From contig NC_079880.1 of assembly GCF_029227915.1 (NCBI RefSeq), positions 3,722,001 to 3,786,000 of the forward strand: DNA of 64,000 nucleotides, given 5' to 3'. The position numbers and the translations under genes are program-made. The DNA is from Hydractinia symbiolongicarpus (taxonomy: Eukaryota; Cnidaria; Hydrozoa; Anthoathecata; Hydractiniidae). The notes under the pieces are model-generated. The model worked only from the letters and a program-made list of their open reading frames with translations, ran no database searches and was not told where the DNA came from. Numbering within the stretch: position 1 is the first letter of the stretch; each line of letters starts with the position of its first letter. Below, piece after piece: positions 1-10,318 of this stretch.

Positions 1-229
1 TCGTATAGTCAAAAGTATACAAAGAAAGTACCCGGGGTGTAAACTCATTTCCCAAACGATTTTTTAAATTATTATTTCACCACTAAAGCCCATGAGACTT
101 GTAGTTTTTAAAAATGTTTTCATTTTTTATGAGACGCTGAATAAAAGAAGTTTAATTGCCGGCAAACGAAAACCCGCGACTTCCCGTAAATCCCGGACTC
201 GGCCCGTATAGTCAAAAGTATACAAAGAA

Positions 230-3200
230 AGTACCCAGGGAGTAAACTCATTTCCCGAACGATTTTTTAAATTAATTTTCACCACTAAAACGCATGAGAC
301 TTGTAGGTTTCAGAAATGTTTTCAGTTTTGATGAGACGCTTAATAAAAGTGGTTTAATTGCCGGCAAACGAAAACCCGCGATTTCCCGTAAATCCCGGGC
401 TTGGCCCGTATAGTCGAATGTATACAAAGAAAGTACCCTGTGAGTAAACTCATTTCCAAAACGATTTTTTAAATTACCTTTTCACCACTAAAACGCTTGA
501 GACTTGTAGTTTTCAAAAATGTTTTCATTTTTGATGAGACGCTGAATAAAAGAAGTTTAATCGCCGGCAAACGAAAACCCGCCATTTCCCGTAAACCCCG
601 GACTCGGCCCGCATAGTCAAAAGTATACAAAGAAAGTACCCAGGGAGTAAACTCATTTCCCGAACGATTTTTTAAATGATTTTTTCACCACTAAATCGCA
701 TGAGACTTGTAGTTTTCAAAAATGTTTTCATTTTTGATGAGACGCTGAATAAAAGAAGTTTAATCGCCGGCAAACGAAAACCTGCGATTTGCCGTAAATC
801 CCGGACTCGGCCCGTATAGTCAAAAGTATACAAAGAAAGTACCCAGGGTGTAAACTCATTTCCCGAACGATTTTTTAAATTATTATTTCACCACTAAAGC
901 CCATGAGACTTGTAGTATATAAAAATATTTTCATTTTTGATGAGACGCTGAATAAAAGAAGTTTAATCGCCGGCAAACGAAAACCTGCGATTTCCCGGAA
1001 ATCCCGGACTCGGCCCGTATAGTCAAAAGTATACAAAGAATGTACCCAGGGTGTGAACTCATTTCCCGAACGATTTTTTAAATTATTATTTCACCACTAA
1101 AACGCATGAGATTTGTAGTTTTTAAAAATGTTTTCATTTTTGATGAGACGCTGAATAAAAGAAGTTTAATTGCCGGCAAACGAAAACCCGAGATTTCCCG
1201 TAAATCCCGGGCTTGGCCCGTATAGTCGAAAGTATACAAAGAAAGTACCCAGGGTGTAAACTCATTTCCCGAACTATTTTTTAAATTATTATTTCACCAC
1301 TAAAGCCAATGAGACTTGTAGTATTTAAAAATATTTTCATTTTTGATGAGACGCTGAATAAAAGAAGTTTAATCGCCGGCAAACGAAAACCCGCGACTTC
1401 CCGTAAATCCCGGACTCAGCCCGTATAGTCAAAAGTATACAAAGAAAGTACCCAAGGAGTAAACTCATTTCCCGAAGGATTTTTTAAATTATTTTTTCAC
1501 CACTAAAACGCATGAGCCTTGTAGTTTTTAAAAATGTTTTCATTTTTGATGAGACGCTGAATAAAAGAAGTTTAATTGCCGGCAAACGAAAACCCGCGAC
1601 TTCCCGTAAATCCCGGACTCGGCCCGTATAGTCAAAAGTATACAAAGAAAGTACCCAGGGAGTAAACTCATTTCCCGAACGATTTTTTAAATGATTTTTT
1701 CACCTCTAAATCGCATGAGACTTGTAGTTTTCAAAAATGTTTTCATTTTTGATGAGACACTGAATAAAAGAAGTTTAATCGCCGGCAAACGAAAACTTTT
1801 GATTTCCCATAAATCCCGGACTCGGCCCGTATAGTCAAAAGTATACAAAGAAATTACCCAGGAAGTAAACTCATTTCCCAAACGATATTTTAAATTAATT
1901 TTCACCACTAAAACGCATGAGACTTGTAGTTTTCAGAAATGTTTTCATTTTTGAAGAGACGCTTAATGAAAGTTGTTTAATCGCCGGCAAACGAAAACCC
2001 GCGATTTCAGTAAATCACGGGCTTGGCCCGTATAGTCAAAAGTATACAAAGAAAGTACCCGGGGTGTAAACTCATTTCCCGAACGATTTTTTAAATTATT
2101 ATTTTACCACTAAAGCCCATGAGACTTGTAGTTTTTAAAAATGTTTTCATTTTTGATGAGACGCTGATTAAAAGAAGTTTAATAGCCGGCAAACGAAAAC
2201 CCGCGACTTCCCGTAAATCCCGGACTCGGCCCGTATAGTCAAAAGTATACAAAAAAAGTACCCAGGGAATAAACTCATTTCCCGAACGATTTTTTAAATT
2301 AATTTTCACCACTAAAACGCATGAGACTTGTAGTTTTCAGAAATGTTTTCATTTATGATGAGACGCTTAATGAAAGTTGTTTAATCGCCGGCAAACGAAA
2401 ACCCGTGACTTCCCGTAAATCCCGGACTCGGCCCTTATAGTCAAAAGTATACAAAGAAAGTACCCAGGCAGTAAACTCATTTCCCGAACGATTTTTTAAA
2501 TTAATTTTCACCACTAAAACGCATGAGACTTGTAGTTTTCAGAAATGTTTTCAGTTTTGATGAGACGCTTAATAAAAGTGGTTTAATTGCCGGCAAACGA
2601 AAACCCGCGATTTCCCGTCAATCCCGGGCTTGGCCCGTATAGTCGAATGTATACAAAGAAAGTACCCTGTGAGTAAACTCATTTCCAAAACGATTTTTTA
2701 AATTATCTTTTCACCACTAAAACGCTTGAGACTTGTAGTTTTCAAAAATGTTTTCATTTTTGATGAGACGCTGAATAAAAGAAGTTTAATCGCCGGCAAA
2801 CGAAAACCCGCCATTTCCCGTAAACCCCGGACTCGGCCCGCATAGTCAAAAGTATACAAAGAAAGTACCCAGGGAGTAAACTCATTTCCCGAACGATTTT
2901 TTAAATTATTATTTCACCACTAAAACGCATGAGATTTGTAGTTTTTAAAAATGTTTTCATTTTTGATGAGACGCTGAATAAAAGAAGTTTAATTGCCGGC
3001 AAACGAAAACCCGAGATTTCCCGTAAATCCTGGGCTTGGCCCGTATAGTCAAAAGTATACAAAGAAAGTACCCAGGGTGTAAACTCATTTCCCGAACTAT
3101 TTTTTAAATTATTATTTCACCACTAAAGCCAATGAGACTTGTAGTATTTAAAAATATTTTCATTTTTGATGAGACGCTGAATAAAAGAAGTTTAATCGCC

Positions 3201-3430
3201 GGCAAACGAAAACCCGCGACTTCCCGTAAATCCCGGACTCAGCCCGTATAGTCAAAAGTATACAAAGAAAGTACCCAAGGGGTAAACTCATTTCCCGAAG
3301 GATTTTTTAAATTATTTTTGCACCACTAAAGCCCATGAGCTTTGTAGTTCTTAAAAATGTTTTCATTTTTGATGAAACGCTGAATAAAAGAAGTTTAATT
3401 GCCGGCAAACGAAAACCCGCGACTTCCCGT
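230..3430. repeat. 11-mer/9-mer satellite HOR pair
   Basis: The distinctive monomer series beginning with a ccctgtgagtaaac monomer near 421 recurs near 2650, 2,229 bp (11 monomers) away. A later marker, gagatttgtag, lies at about 1108 and recurs at about 2932, only 1,824 bp (9 monomers) away. The second copy therefore lacks two monomers relative to the first. The edges are approximate because they were read by eye within the same satellite. Confidence 0.7.
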
Positions 3431-6400
3431 AAATCCCGGACTCGGCCCGTATAGTCAAAAGTATACAAAGAAAGTACCCAGGGAGTAAACTCATTTCCCG
3501 AACGATTTTTTAAATGATTTTTTCACCTCTAAATCGCATGAGACTTGTAGTTTTCAAAAATGTTTTTATTTTTGATGAGACGCTGAATAAAAGAAGTTTA
3601 ATCGCCGGCAAACGAAAACCTGCGATTTCCCGTAAATCCCGGACTCGACCCGTATAGTCAAAAGTATACAAAGAAAGTACCCAGGGTGTAAACTCATTTC
3701 CCGAACGATTTTTTAAATTATTATTTCACCACTAAAGCCCATGAGACTTGTAGTATTTAAAAATATTTTCATTTTTGATGAGACGCTGAATAAAAGAAGT
3801 TTAATCGCCGGCAAACGAAAACCTGCGATTTCCCGTAAATCCCGGACTCGGCCCGTATAGTCAAAAGTATACAAAGAATGTACCCAGGGTGTAAACTCAT
3901 TTCCCGAACGATTTTTTAAATTATTATTTCACCACTAAAGCCCATAAGACTTGTAGTATTTAAAAATATTTTCATTTTTGATGAGACGCTGAATAAAAGA
4001 AGTTTAATCGCCGGCAAACGAAAACCCGCGTCTTCCCGTAAATCCCCGACTCGGCCCGTATAGTCAAAAGTATACAAAGAAAGTACCCAGGTAGTAAACT
4101 CATTTCCCAAACGATATTTTAAATTAATTTTCACCACTAAAACGCATGAGACTTGTAGTTTTCAGAAATGTTTTCATTTTGGATGAGACGCTTAATGAAA
4201 GTTGTTTAATCGCCGGCAAACGAAAACCCGCGATTTCCCGTAAATCCCGGGCTTGGCCCGTATAGTCGAATGTATACAAAGAAAGTACCCTGTGAGTAAA
4301 CTCATTTCCCGAAGGATTTTTTAAATTATTTTTGCACCACTAAAGCCCATGAGCTTTGTAGTTCTTAAAAATGTTTTCATTTTTGATGAAACGCTGAATA
4401 AAAGAAGTTTAATTGCCGGCAAACGAAAACCCGCGACTTCCCGTAAATCCCGGACTCGGCCCGTATAGTCAAAAGTATACAAAGAAAGTACCCAGGGAGT
4501 AAACTCATTTCCCGAACGATTTTTTAAATGATTTTTTCACCTCTAAATCGCATGAGACTTGTAGTTTTCAAAAATGTTTTTATTTTTGATGAGACGCTGA
4601 ATAAAAGAAGTTTAATCGCCGGCAAACGAAAACCTGCGATTTCCCGTAAATCCCGGACTCGACCCGTATAGTCAAAAGTATACAAAGAAAGTACCCAGGG
4701 TGTAAACTCATTTCCCGAACGATTTTTTAAATTATTATTTCACCACTAAAGCCCATGAGACTTGTAGTATTTAAAAATATTTTCATTTTTGATGAGACGC
4801 TGAATAAAAGAAGTTTAATCGCCGGCAAACGAAAACCTGCGATTTCCCGTAAATCCCGGACTCGGCCCGTATAGTCAAAAGTATACAAAGAAAGTACCCA
4901 AGGAGTAAACTCATTTCCCGAAGGATTTTTTAAATTATTTTTGCACCACTAAAGCCCATGAGCTTTGTAGTTCTTAAAAATGTTTTCATTTTTGATGAAA
5001 CGCTGAATAAAAGAAGTTTAATTGCCGGCAAACGAAAACCCGCGACTTCCCGTAAATCCCGGACTCGGCCCGTATAGTCAAAAGTATACAAAGAAAGTAC
5101 CCAGGGAGTAAACTCATTTCCCGAACGATTTTTTAAATGATTTTTTCACCTCTAAATCGCATGAGACTTGTAGTTTTCAAAAATGTTTTTATTTTTGATG
5201 AGACGCTGAATAAAAGAAGTTTAATCGCCGGCAAACGAAAACCTGCGATTTCCCGTAAATCCCGGACTCGACCCGTATAGTCAAAAGTATACAAAGAAAG
5301 TACCCAGGGTGTAAACTCATTTCCCGAACGATTTTTTAAATTATTATTTCACCACTAAAGCCCATGAGACTTGTAGTATTTAAAAATATTTTCATTTTTG
5401 ATGAGACGCTGAATAAAAGAAGTTTAATCGCCGGCAAACGAAAACCTGCGATTTCCCGTAAATCCCGGACTCGGCCCGTATAGTCAAAAGTATACAAAGA
5501 ATGTACCCAGGGTGTAAACTCATTTCCCGAACGATTTTTTAAATTATTATTTCACCACTAAAGCCCATAAGACTTGTAGTATTTAAAAATATTTTCATTT
5601 TTGATGAGACGCTGAATAAAAGAGGTTTAATCGCCGGCAAACGAAAACCCGCGTCTTCCCGTAAATCCCCGACTCGGCCCGTATAGTCAAAAGTATACAA
5701 AGAAAGTACCCAGGGAGTAAACTCATTTCCCAAACGATATTTTAAATTAATTTTCACCACTAAAACGCATGAGACTTGTAGTTTTCAGAAATGTTTTCAT
5801 TTTGGATGAGACGCTTAATGAAAGTTGTTTAATCGCCGGCAAACGAAAACCCGCGATTTCCCGTAAATCCCGGGCTTGGCCCGTATAGTCGAATGTATAC
5901 AAAGAAAGTACCCTGTGAGTAAACTCATTTCCCGAAGGATTTTTTAAATTATTTTTGCACCACTAAAGCCCATGAGCTTTGTAGTTCTTAAAAATGTTTT
6001 CATTTTTGATGAAACGCTGAATAAAAGAAGTTTAATTGCCGGCAAACGAAAACCCGCGACTTCCCGTAAATCCTGGACTCGGCCCGTATAGTCAAAAGTA
6101 TACAAAGAAAGTACCCAGGGAGTAAACTCATTTCCCGAACGATTTTTTAAATGATTTTTTCACCTCTAAATCGCATGAGACTTGTAGTTTTCAAAAATGT
6201 TTTTATTTTTGATGAGACGCTGAATAAAAGAAGTTTAATCGCCGGCAAACGAAAACCTGCGATTTCCCGTAAATCCCGGACTCGACCCGTATAGTCAAAA
6301 GTATACAAAGAAAGTACCCAGGGTGTAAACTCATTTCCCGAACGATTTTTTAAATTATTATTTCACCACTAAAGCCCATGAGACTTGTAGTATTTAAAAA

Positions 6401-6970
6401 TATTTTCATTTTTGATGAGACGCTGAATAAAAGAAGTTTAATCGCCGGCAAACGAAAACCTGCGATTACCCGTAAATCCCGGACTCGGCCCGTATAGTCA
6501 AAAGTATACAAAGAATGTACCCAGGGTGTAAACTCATTTCCCGAACGATTTTTTAAATTATTATTTCACCACTAAAGCCCATAAGACTTGTAGTATTTAA
6601 AAATATTTTCATTTTTGATGAGACGCTGAATAAAAGAAGTTTAATCGCCGGCAAACGAAAACCCGCGTCTTCCCGTAAATCCCCGATTCGGCCCGTATAG
6701 TCAAAAGTATACAAAGAAAGTACCCAGGGAGTAAACTCATTTCCCAAACGATATTTTAAATTAATTTTCACCACTAAAACGCATGAGACTTGTAGTTTTC
6801 AGAAATGTTTTCATTTTGGATGAGACGCTTAATGAAAGTTGTTTAATCGCCGGCAAACGAAAACCCGCGATTTCCCGTAAATCCCGGGCTTGGCCCGTAT
6901 AGTCGAATGTATACAAAGAAAGTACCCTGTGAGTAAACTCATTTCCAGAACGATTTTTTAAATTATTATT
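3320..6970. repeat. 5-mer satellite HOR (about 1,014 bp) with one 3-mer copy
   Basis: A rare variant, atttttgcaccactaaag followed by gagctttgtagttc, marks unit starts at 3320, 4334, 4943 and 5957. The spacings are 1,014, 609 and 1,014 bp, which is 5, 3 and 5 monomers. A second marker (ataagacttgtagtattt) lies 596 bp after the starts at 3320, 4943 and 5957 but is absent from the short 609-bp copy. The short copy is thus a 5-mer that has lost its last two monomers. Confidence 0.8.
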
Positions 6971-8713
6971 TCACCACTAAAACGCATGAGACTTGTAGTT
7001 TTCAAAAATGTTTTCATTTTTGATGAGACGCTTAATAAAAGAGGTTTAATCGCCGGCAAACGAAATCCCGCGTTTTCCCGTAAATCCGGGGCTTGGCCCG
7101 TATAGTCGAATGTATACAAAGAAAGTACCCTGTGAGTAAACTCATTTTCGGAACGATTTTTTAAATTATTTTTTCACCACTACAACGCATGGGACTTGTA
7201 GTTTTCAAAAATGTTTTCATTTTTGATGAGACACTGAATAAAAGAAGTTTAATCGCAGGCAAACGAAAACCCGCCATTTCCCGTAAACCCCGGACTCGGC
7301 CCGTATAGTCAAAAGTATACAAAGAAAGTACCCAGGGAGTAAACTCATTTTCCGAACGATTTTTAAATTATTTTTTCACCACTACAACGCATGAGACTTG
7401 TAGTTTTCAAAAATATTTTCATTTTTGATGAGAGGGTTAATGAAAGAAGTTTAATCGCCGGCAAACGAAATCCCGCGATTTCCCGTAAATCCCGGGCTTG
7501 GCCCGTGTAGTCGAATGTATACAAAGAAAGTACCCTGTGAGTAAACTTATTTCCAAAACGATTTTTTAAATTATCTTTTCACCACTAAAACGCATGAGAC
7601 TTGTAGTTTTTAAAAATGTTTTCATTTTTGATGAGACGCTGAATAAAAGAAGTTTAATCGACGGCAAACGAAAACCCGCCATTTCCCGTAAACCCCGGAC
7701 TCGACCCGTATAGTCAAAAGTATACAAAGAAAGTACCCAGGGAGTAAACTCATTTCCCGAACGATTTTTTATATTATTTTCTTTACCACTAAACGCATGA
7801 GACGTGTAGTTTTCAAAAATATTTTCATATTTGATGGGATGCAGAATAAAAGAAGTTTAATCGCCGGCAAACGAAAATCCGCGATTTCCCGTAAATCCCG
7901 GACTCGACCCGTATAGTCAAAAGTATACAAAGAAAGTACCCAGGGAGTAAACTCATTTCCCGAACGATTTTTTAAATTATTTTTTCACCACTAAAACGCA
8001 TGAGACTTGTAGTTTTCAAAAATGTTTTCATTTTTGATGAGACGCTTAATGAAAGAGGTTTAATCGCCGGCAAACAAAATCCCGCGTTTTCCCGTAAATC
8101 CGGGGCTTGGCCCGTATAGTCGAATGTATACAAAGAAAGTACCCTGTGAGTAAACTCATTTTCCGAACGATTTTTTAAATTATTTTTTCACCACTACAAC
8201 GCATGAGACTTGTAGTTTTCAAAAATGTTTTCATTTTTGATGAGACACTGAATAAAAGAAGTTTAATCGCCGGCAAACGAAAACCCGCCATTTCCCGTAA
8301 ACCCCGGACTCGGCCCGTATAGTCAAAAGTATACAAAGAAAGTACCCAGCGAGTAAACTCATTATCCGAACGATTTTTTATATTATTTTTTCACCACTAC
8401 AACGCATGAGACTTGTAGTTTTCAAAAATATTTTCATTTTTGATGAGACGCTGAATAAAAGAAGTTTAATCGCCCTCAAACGAAAATCCGCGATTTCCCG
8501 TAAATCCCGGACTCGGCCCGTATAGTCCAAAGTATACAAAGAAAGTACCCAGGGAGTTAACTCATTTCCCGAACGATTTTTTAAAGTATTTTTTCACCAC
8601 TAAAACGCATGAGACTTGTAGTTTTCAAAAATGTTTTCATTTTTGATGGACGCTGAGTAAAAGAAGTTTAATCGCCCTCAAACGAAAATCCGCGATTTCC
8701 CGTAAATCCCGGA

Positions 8714-8750
8714 TTTTTTTTTTTTTTTGATTTTTGATTTTCTCTTTATT
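8714..8750 (-). terminator. LINE 3' end: poly(A) tract and AATAAA signal, copy 1
   Basis: On the minus strand an AATAAA hexamer (8745-8750) is followed by A-rich DNA with two short atcaaaa-like units and then a 15-base poly(A) run at 8714-8728. This is the expected 3' end of a retrotransposed LINE transcript. Confidence 0.85.
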
Positions 8751-10314
8751 TAACGTCGATAGATACAATAGTATTTAAATAACTAATTTAAATCGACAAC
8801 AAAACGTAAAACAAGGCAAACAGCGATAAAGAATAAGAAAAATAAATAAATAAATAAGTAAAGTTAAAATATGTATGGTATATCCATGCATATTTTACAG
8901 GTGCAAACATCACCTTCCCAAAATTTTATTGAGCTACGGAAGGCTTCGAGAGAAGGAGCATTCTTTGTAGCGTCAGGCACAGATATCCATAGCTTCCCTG
9001 CAATATTTGATAAAGTATTTAAGCCATAGTACGTTGTCCGACAAGTTGGTCGCCTGATCAAATTAAAGCAACGAACGTTGTACTTGTTTTCCCTAACAGA
9101 AAATATCTCGTTCATAAATAGAGGTGACAATCCATTTAAAAATTTGTAAACCTCTTTCATTAAATTCTGTAAATTGATGATGTGAATATTTTTAACATTA
9201 CATAAAGATAAAAGTTCATCGTAACTGCCATTTATATCGTCCTGTATGATTCTTAGACAACGTTCATGAATACGATTGATTCGATTATTCGCAACTTTTC
9301 CACAAAACATCCATACTAAGGGACAGTAAGAAAACTGAGACAAAATAAATGAATTGAAGAGAAAACGCTTCATCTTGGGTGTCAAAAAGGAAGATATCCT
9401 TTGAAGCACGTTGAGTTTCCTACTAGCCTTATTACAGATGTTTTTGACATGCGAATGAAAGTTTAGTCTCGAGTCAATCGTGACACCAAGAAGCACTACA
9501 GACGATTTACACGCAATTTTCAAATGGTTAAATATCAAACTTTCATCGTGATGACCTAATACAATATATTGATACTTTTTCAAATTTATTGCTAAGTAAT
9601 TTTCATAAAACCAATTATTAACTATGACCAAATTAGTAAGCAGTGTTTGTTTTACATCTTCTAATGAATTTTCACAAGCATATAAGGTGTTATCATCTGC
9701 AAAGTTACAAAGGGATGATTGAATAATGAACCAGAATAAATCGTTTATAGAATAATTGAAGAAAGGAGGTCCTAAGATTGATCCTTGTGGAACTCCAACT
9801 TGAAGAGGAAGCCATTCGCTAAAAGAAGAATTTATTCTGGTTCTCTGAAAACGATTTTTCAAGTATGAGTGAATAAATAATAAACAAGATTCAGAAAAAC
9901 CATAGGCATGCAGCTTTGCAATAAGCAAATCATGGTTGATAGTATCAAAAGCTTTTGAAAGGTCCATTAGCACTGCTCCAACTACACCCTTATTATCAAG
10001 TGTGCTTTTCCATTGTTCAATCATTCGAATGAGAGCATATTGTGTATTATAACCCTTTCTGAAGCCTGATAGATGAGGGCTGAGTTTGTCATGCGTAAAA
10101 GTGTGCATTTGATTAAGAATAATTCTTTCAAAAACCTTTGATAAACAGGGAAGCAAGCTAACAGGTCTATAGTTCTCCTTATCATTACAGTCATCCTTCT
10201 TAAAAACAGGTATAACCTCTGCAAGTTTTAAATCATCAGGAAAAATATTAGACTGTAAACAAAAATTTATAATATTAGTGAGGATAGGAACAAAGATATG
10301 AATAAACTTCTTCA
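8714..10314 (-). mobile_element. 5'-truncated non-LTR retrotransposon (LINE), copy 1
   Basis: A 1.6-kb insertion in the satellite is oriented on the minus strand. Its 3' end has a poly(A) tail (15 T at 8714-8728 on the plus strand) about 16 nt downstream of an AATAAA signal. It contains one long ORF encoding a reverse transcriptase domain. There is no endonuclease domain or ORF1, so the 5' part is missing, as is usual for LINE insertions. The left flank ends in cccgga and the right flank resumes with acaaagaaag. Compared with intact monomers, about 24 bp of target is missing and no target-site duplication is visible. The same junctions occur at 20834/20835 and 22436/22437, so both copies derive from one insertion. 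Confidence 0.93.
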
Positions 10315-10318
10315 ACAA
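8864..10318 (-). CDS. Partial non-LTR reverse transcriptase (5'-truncated), copy 1
   Basis: The 484-codon frame encodes the reverse transcriptase part of a LINE pol protein, which would copy LINE RNA into DNA at the insertion site. Visible RT motifs, by residue: VIPVFKKDD...NYRPVSLL (35-55), LSGFRKGYNT (83-92), the palm motif LMDLSKAFDTINHD with D119 and D125 (117-130), GVPQGSILGP (175-184), the catalytic FADD box (206-209), and LLGVTIDSRLNFHSHV further on. The usual C-terminal connection region follows, ending in KICMDIPYIF. All catalytic aspartates are present and there is no internal stop. There is no ATG start. The first codon of the frame is TTG, and it stays open 18 codons further into satellite DNA. 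The endonuclease domain is absent, so this copy cannot be autonomous. The family is probably CR1/L2/jockey-like, judged from motif style alone. Confidence 0.9.
   Translation of the reverse strand: MLKKFIHIFVPILTNIINFCLQSNIFPDDLKLAEVIPVFKKDDCNDKENYRPVSLLPCLSKVFERIILNQMHTFTHDKLSPHLSGFRKGYNTQYALIRMIEQWKSTLDNKGVVGAVLMDLSKAFDTINHDLLIAKLHAYGFSESCLLFIHSYLKNRFQRTRINSSFSEWLPLQVGVPQGSILGPPFFNYSINDLFWFIIQSSLCNFADDNTLYACENSLEDVKQTLLTNLVIVNNWFYENYLAINLKKYQYIVLGHHDESLIFNHLKIACKSSVVLLGVTIDSRLNFHSHVKNICNKASRKLNVLQRISSFLTPKMKRFLFNSFILSQFSYCPLVWMFCGKVANNRINRIHERCLRIIQDDINGSYDELLSLCNVKNIHIINLQNLMKEVYKFLNGLSPLFMNEIFSVRENKYNVRCFNLIRRPTCRTTYYGLNTLSNIAGKLWISVPDATKNAPSLEAFRSSIKFWEGDVCTCKICMDIPYIF

Larger units (their letters stand above)
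1..8713. repeat. 203-bp tandem satellite, block 1 (about 43 monomers)
   Basis: The block consists of head-to-tail monomers of 202-203 bp. Landmarks recur once per monomer: tatacaaagaaagtaccc, cgaacgattttttaaatt, cgcatgagacttgtag, gatgagacgctgaataaaag, cgccggcaaacg and a CGGGC/GCCCG pair. The first base falls inside a monomer, so the array continues to the left. Monomers differ by scattered substitutions that travel together as classes, for example cccggactcggcccg with cagggagtaaac versus cccgggcttggcccg with ccctgtgagtaaac. No stretch of non-satellite DNA is present before the poly(T) at 8714. Minus-strand open frames of 62-73 codons recur in monomers here but begin with non-ATG codons and are not treated as genes. 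Confidence 0.97.

Noticed and set aside
1-8713. Hammerhead-type ribozyme in the satellite (gatgag...cgaaa on the plus strand)
   Set aside because: GATGAG and CGAAA are present at a suitable order, but the preceding CU is absent and the bases between cannot form stem II. No match was found on the minus strand.
10021-10224. 67-aa ORF inside the LINE (also at 22143-22346)
   Set aside because: It is a shadow frame of the reverse transcriptase ORF with no domain of its own.
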